In this document: one piece after another, positions 61,834 to 64,000 of the stretch | Numbering within the stretch: the stretch's first letter is position 1 | Layout: every line of letters starts with the position of its first letter | Assembly (NCBI RefSeq): GCF_900100115.1 | Contig: NZ_FNKL01000001.1 | Coordinates: 930,001 to 994,000, forward strand | Reading direction: 5' to 3' | From: Chryseobacterium soldanellicola | Lineage (GTDB): Bacteria; Bacteroidota; Bacteroidia; Flavobacteriales; Weeksellaceae | DNA: 64,000 nucleotides | Made by a program: the position numbers and the translations under genes | The notes under the pieces: generated by a model | Told to the model about the DNA's origin: nothing | Databases searched by the model: none | The model's input: the letters and a program-made list of their open reading frames with translations, nothing else

Positions 61834-62193
61834 ATGGAAAGTAACAGACAAAGAAAAGTAGCACAAATTATACAGGAAGATTTCGCAGAGCTTTTCCGAA
61901 AGCAGGCTGCAGACAGCAAACAGAGCTTCTTGGTTTCAGTTTCGGATGTAAAGGTAACTGCAGATTTAAGTATTGCTAAAATTTATTTAAGCATATTTCC
62001 TCAGGAATTTCGTTCTTCTATTATGAAAGAAATCGAGGAAAATAAAACTCAGTACAGAAACTTTATCGGCCAGAAAATGGGCAAGCAGGTACGTATCATT
62101 CCGCAGCTTAATTTTTACTTGGATACTGCCCTTGATGATGTGGAAAAACTTGAAAAAGAATTAAGAGGCGAAGGCGATAATCCTGTGTTATAA
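61834..62193 (+). CDS. rbfA: 30S ribosome-binding factor RbfA
   Basis: 119 residues, usual length. 'SNRQRKVAQIIQEDFAELFR' at the start and 'LSIAKIYLSIFP' with 'LNFYLDTALDDVEKLE' at the end are family marks. KH-like fold that binds 16S rRNA in late maturation of the small subunit. It is 3 bases before the permease gene. Confidence 0.93.
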   Translation: MESNRQRKVAQIIQEDFAELFRKQAADSKQSFLVSVSDVKVTADLSIAKIYLSIFPQEFRSSIMKEIEENKTQYRNFIGQKMGKQVRIIPQLNFYLDTALDDVEKLEKELRGEGDNPVL

Positions 62194-62196
62194 ATT

Positions 62197-63402
62197 TTGA
62201 AAAACATTGCATTTTATATAGCTTCCCGTTACCTTTTGTCAAAAAAAGGAAGTACTGCCGTTACGTTTATTACGTGGCTGGCGGTTGGAGCCATGACCGT
62301 AGCCGTCGTTGCAATGTTCGTCATTATTTCTGTTTTTTCGGGGCTGGAAGATCTTAATAAAGATTTAATTTCTAATCTTCATGCCGATTTAACGCTTAAA
62401 AGCTCTTCAGGAAAAACGATAAAAGATTTAGATAAAATAAGTTCTGTTTTAAAAAATAATAAAGAAATCAGCAGCTTTTCAAAAGTTATTGAAGAAAAAG
62501 TATACGTCAATTACAACGGAAAAGGCGATATTGCTTATTTAAGAGGCGTAGATTCTGCTTATACAAAAGTAAATCCCATTGATAAAAGTGTTTTTTATGG
62601 TGCTTATCCGAGTTTTCAATATTCGAATGAAGTATTAATGGAAAATTCTCTGGACAACAGGCTTTCAATTCCCGTTTCTTCAACCCGCGATTATGCAACG
62701 CTGTTTATGCCAAAACCAGGCACGGGAATTATCAATAAAGAAGAGGATATTTACAATAAAAAAGATATTCTCGTAACAGGAGTTTTTCCGGGGAATGATC
62801 AATTAGACAATTATATTATTGCGCCGATTGAGCTTACGGAAGAATTATTAAACTTGCCAAAACACTCTGCGTATCAGATTGTTATTAAGTTAAAAAATCC
62901 TGAAAATACAGATTCTGTAAAAGAAAAGCTGCATTCAGCTTTAGGTAAAAATATCGAAATTAAAACCAAAGAAGAAGAAAATGCAGCCTTCTGGAAAATG
63001 ATCAACACCGAAAAACTTTTCATTTATCTGATTTTTGCGTTAGTCATTTTCATTACAACCTTCAATCTGGCGGGCGCAATCATTATTTTACAGCTTGACA
63101 AAAAAGAGCAGGCCAAATCCCTGATTTCTCTGGGATTGCCACTAAGTCATTTGCGACAGATCTATTTTTATACCGGAATTCTCATCGTAGTGCTGGGAAT
63201 TATCTCCGGATTAATACTCGGAACGGCACTTTGCTACTTCCAGCTATTCACCGGATTCTTTAAAGCTAATGAAACCTTACCCTTCCCTGTAAAAATTGTT
63301 GGTAAAAATTATTTCATTGTCGCAATCACCGCTTCACTCTTTGGGTTCGGCATTTCCTGGGTATTTTCAAAGATCAGTAAAGAACATATTACTAAAAGTT
63401 AA
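62197..63402 (+). CDS. ABC transporter permease of the LolC/LolE-FtsX type
   Basis: 401 residues, TTG start, giving 'MKNIAFYIASRYLLSKKGST' as in the LolC/E family. Membrane helices at ~22-45, ~268-290, ~312-335 and ~370-392, with a large extracytoplasmic domain between the first two. It probably works with an ATPase coded elsewhere in releasing lipoproteins from the inner membrane. Cotranscribed with rbfA. Confidence 0.85.
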   Translation: MKNIAFYIASRYLLSKKGSTAVTFITWLAVGAMTVAVVAMFVIISVFSGLEDLNKDLISNLHADLTLKSSSGKTIKDLDKISSVLKNNKEISSFSKVIEEKVYVNYNGKGDIAYLRGVDSAYTKVNPIDKSVFYGAYPSFQYSNEVLMENSLDNRLSIPVSSTRDYATLFMPKPGTGIINKEEDIYNKKDILVTGVFPGNDQLDNYIIAPIELTEELLNLPKHSAYQIVIKLKNPENTDSVKEKLHSALGKNIEIKTKEEENAAFWKMINTEKLFIYLIFALVIFITTFNLAGAIIILQLDKKEQAKSLISLGLPLSHLRQIYFYTGILIVVLGIISGLILGTALCYFQLFTGFFKANETLPFPVKIVGKNYFIVAITASLFGFGISWVFSKISKEHITKS

Positions 63403-63450
63403 CAGACTTTACTTTCAATTTTTTGTACCTTTACGGCCCAATTTTTAGAA

Positions 63451-64000
63451 ATGAAACGAATCTTATTTTCTTTTTTATTAAGCTTTGCATTTATCAGTGC
63501 ATTTGCTCAAATTCCGGTCGGATATTACGACGGAACAACAGGTTTAACTGGCGCTGCCCTTAAATCTAAACTGAAACAGATTATCACCAACGGTCACCAG
63601 GACCACGGTTATAACGGGTTATGGACAGGCTATCAAACCACCGACCGAGACACTTTTTACGAAAACGACAACACTATTTTAGATATTTACTCTGAAAACC
63701 CAACCGGTACTGATCCCTATAATTTCACTTATGGAACCAACCAGTGCGGGTCTTACAACAGCGAAGGCGATTGCTATAACAGAGAGCATATTGTTCCTCA
63801 GAGTTTATTTAATGAAGGATTCCCAATGAAATCCGATATTAATTTTATTCGTCCTACAGACGGAAAAGTAAACGGAATGAGATCAAATTATCCTTTCGGA
63901 AAAGTAGGATCTGCTTCATATACCTCTTTAAACGGTTCAAAATTAGGAAATTCTGTATCTCCTGGATATTCTGGGATCGTTTTTGAGCCAATCGATGCAT
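63451..64000 (+). CDS. Secreted endonuclease I family nuclease (cut by window edge)
   Basis: 183 codons visible, open at the edge. Signal peptide MKRILFSFLLSFAFISAFAQ. The His-containing motif 'NREHIVPQSLF' and 'DINFIRPTDGKVNGMRSNYP' are the core of the EndA/NucM endonuclease I family, which degrades DNA outside the cell. Bacteroidota members often carry a T9SS signal at the C-terminus, which would lie beyond the window. Confidence 0.88.
   Translation, partial: MKRILFSFLLSFAFISAFAQIPVGYYDGTTGLTGAALKSKLKQIITNGHQDHGYNGLWTGYQTTDRDTFYENDNTILDIYSENPTGTDPYNFTYGTNQCGSYNSEGDCYNREHIVPQSLFNEGFPMKSDINFIRPTDGKVNGMRSNYPFGKVGSASYTSLNGSKLGNSVSPGYSGIVFEPIDA

Noticed and set aside
1..64000. CRISPR array, rRNA, prophage or insertion sequence with transposase
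   Set aside because: No regular direct-repeat array, rRNA or transposase frame was seen; the inverted repeats found have no open frame inside.

Overview
The window looks like a chromosomal stretch of a low-GC Bacteroidota of the Flavobacteriia, most like Chryseobacterium or a close relative. The signs are a type VI secretion system of subtype iii (T6SSiii, the Bacteroidota form with TssN/TssO), a SusC/SusD pair, promoters of the TAnnTTTG type, few Shine-Dalgarno sites, and many short intergenic inverted repeats.

Region 1 (1-17680) is part of a T6SSiii locus. A leftward operon of about 14 kb runs from an NlpC/P60-like lipoprotein (TssQ candidate) through TssG, TssN, an adaptor-like protein, a DUF4280 PAAR-like tip, a large cell-wall-hydrolase effector, putative immunity genes, TssK, TssO, two unknown proteins, TssE, a LysM/adaptor-like protein, a second DUF4280 protein and the start of a second effector cut by the window edge. 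Diverging from it are a PKD-like membrane protein (TssP candidate) and the ClpV ATPase TssH. TssB, TssC, Hcp, VgrG, TssF and TssR are not in the window. The locus carries two parallel cassettes of adaptor, PAAR-like tip and effector. The cargo zone between the first effector and tssK holds a frameshifted immunity-like gene and what looks like the broken C-terminal tip of an older toxin.

Region 2 (17681-52000) is a pectin utilisation locus. A LacI-family regulator is followed by a leftward operon, kduI-kduD-uxaC-kdgK-eda-exuT-uxaB-uxaA, that takes galacturonate and unsaturated galacturonate to pyruvate and glyceraldehyde 3-phosphate. Divergent from it is a rightward series: SusC, SusD, CE8 pectinesterase, PL1 pectate lyase, GH105, GH43, a CE12-like esterase, GH28, an esterase, a second CE8, a second CE12-like esterase, KdgF, another esterase and GH95. 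A convergent PL10 pectate lyase closes it. Three matching palindromes (core GCAATCGATTGC) lie before kduI, before susC and before the PL10 gene. They look like the operators of the LacI regulator and tie the locus into one regulon.

Region 3 (52000-60300) has an HD-domain protein and an AraC-type regulator, a two-gene surface or secreted protein operon (IgGFc-binding-like domain plus a repeated C-terminal module), a small DUF6150-like repeat protein, and a 994-residue VIT/vWA/DUF2135 protein with a SusC-plug-like segment embedded in its middle.

Region 4 (60300-64000) is housekeeping: methionine aminopeptidase, a CAT-anticodon tRNA, methylmalonyl-CoA epimerase, RbfA, a LolC/E-type permease and the start of a secreted endonuclease I.

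All calls are read by eye from the sequence; no database search was run.
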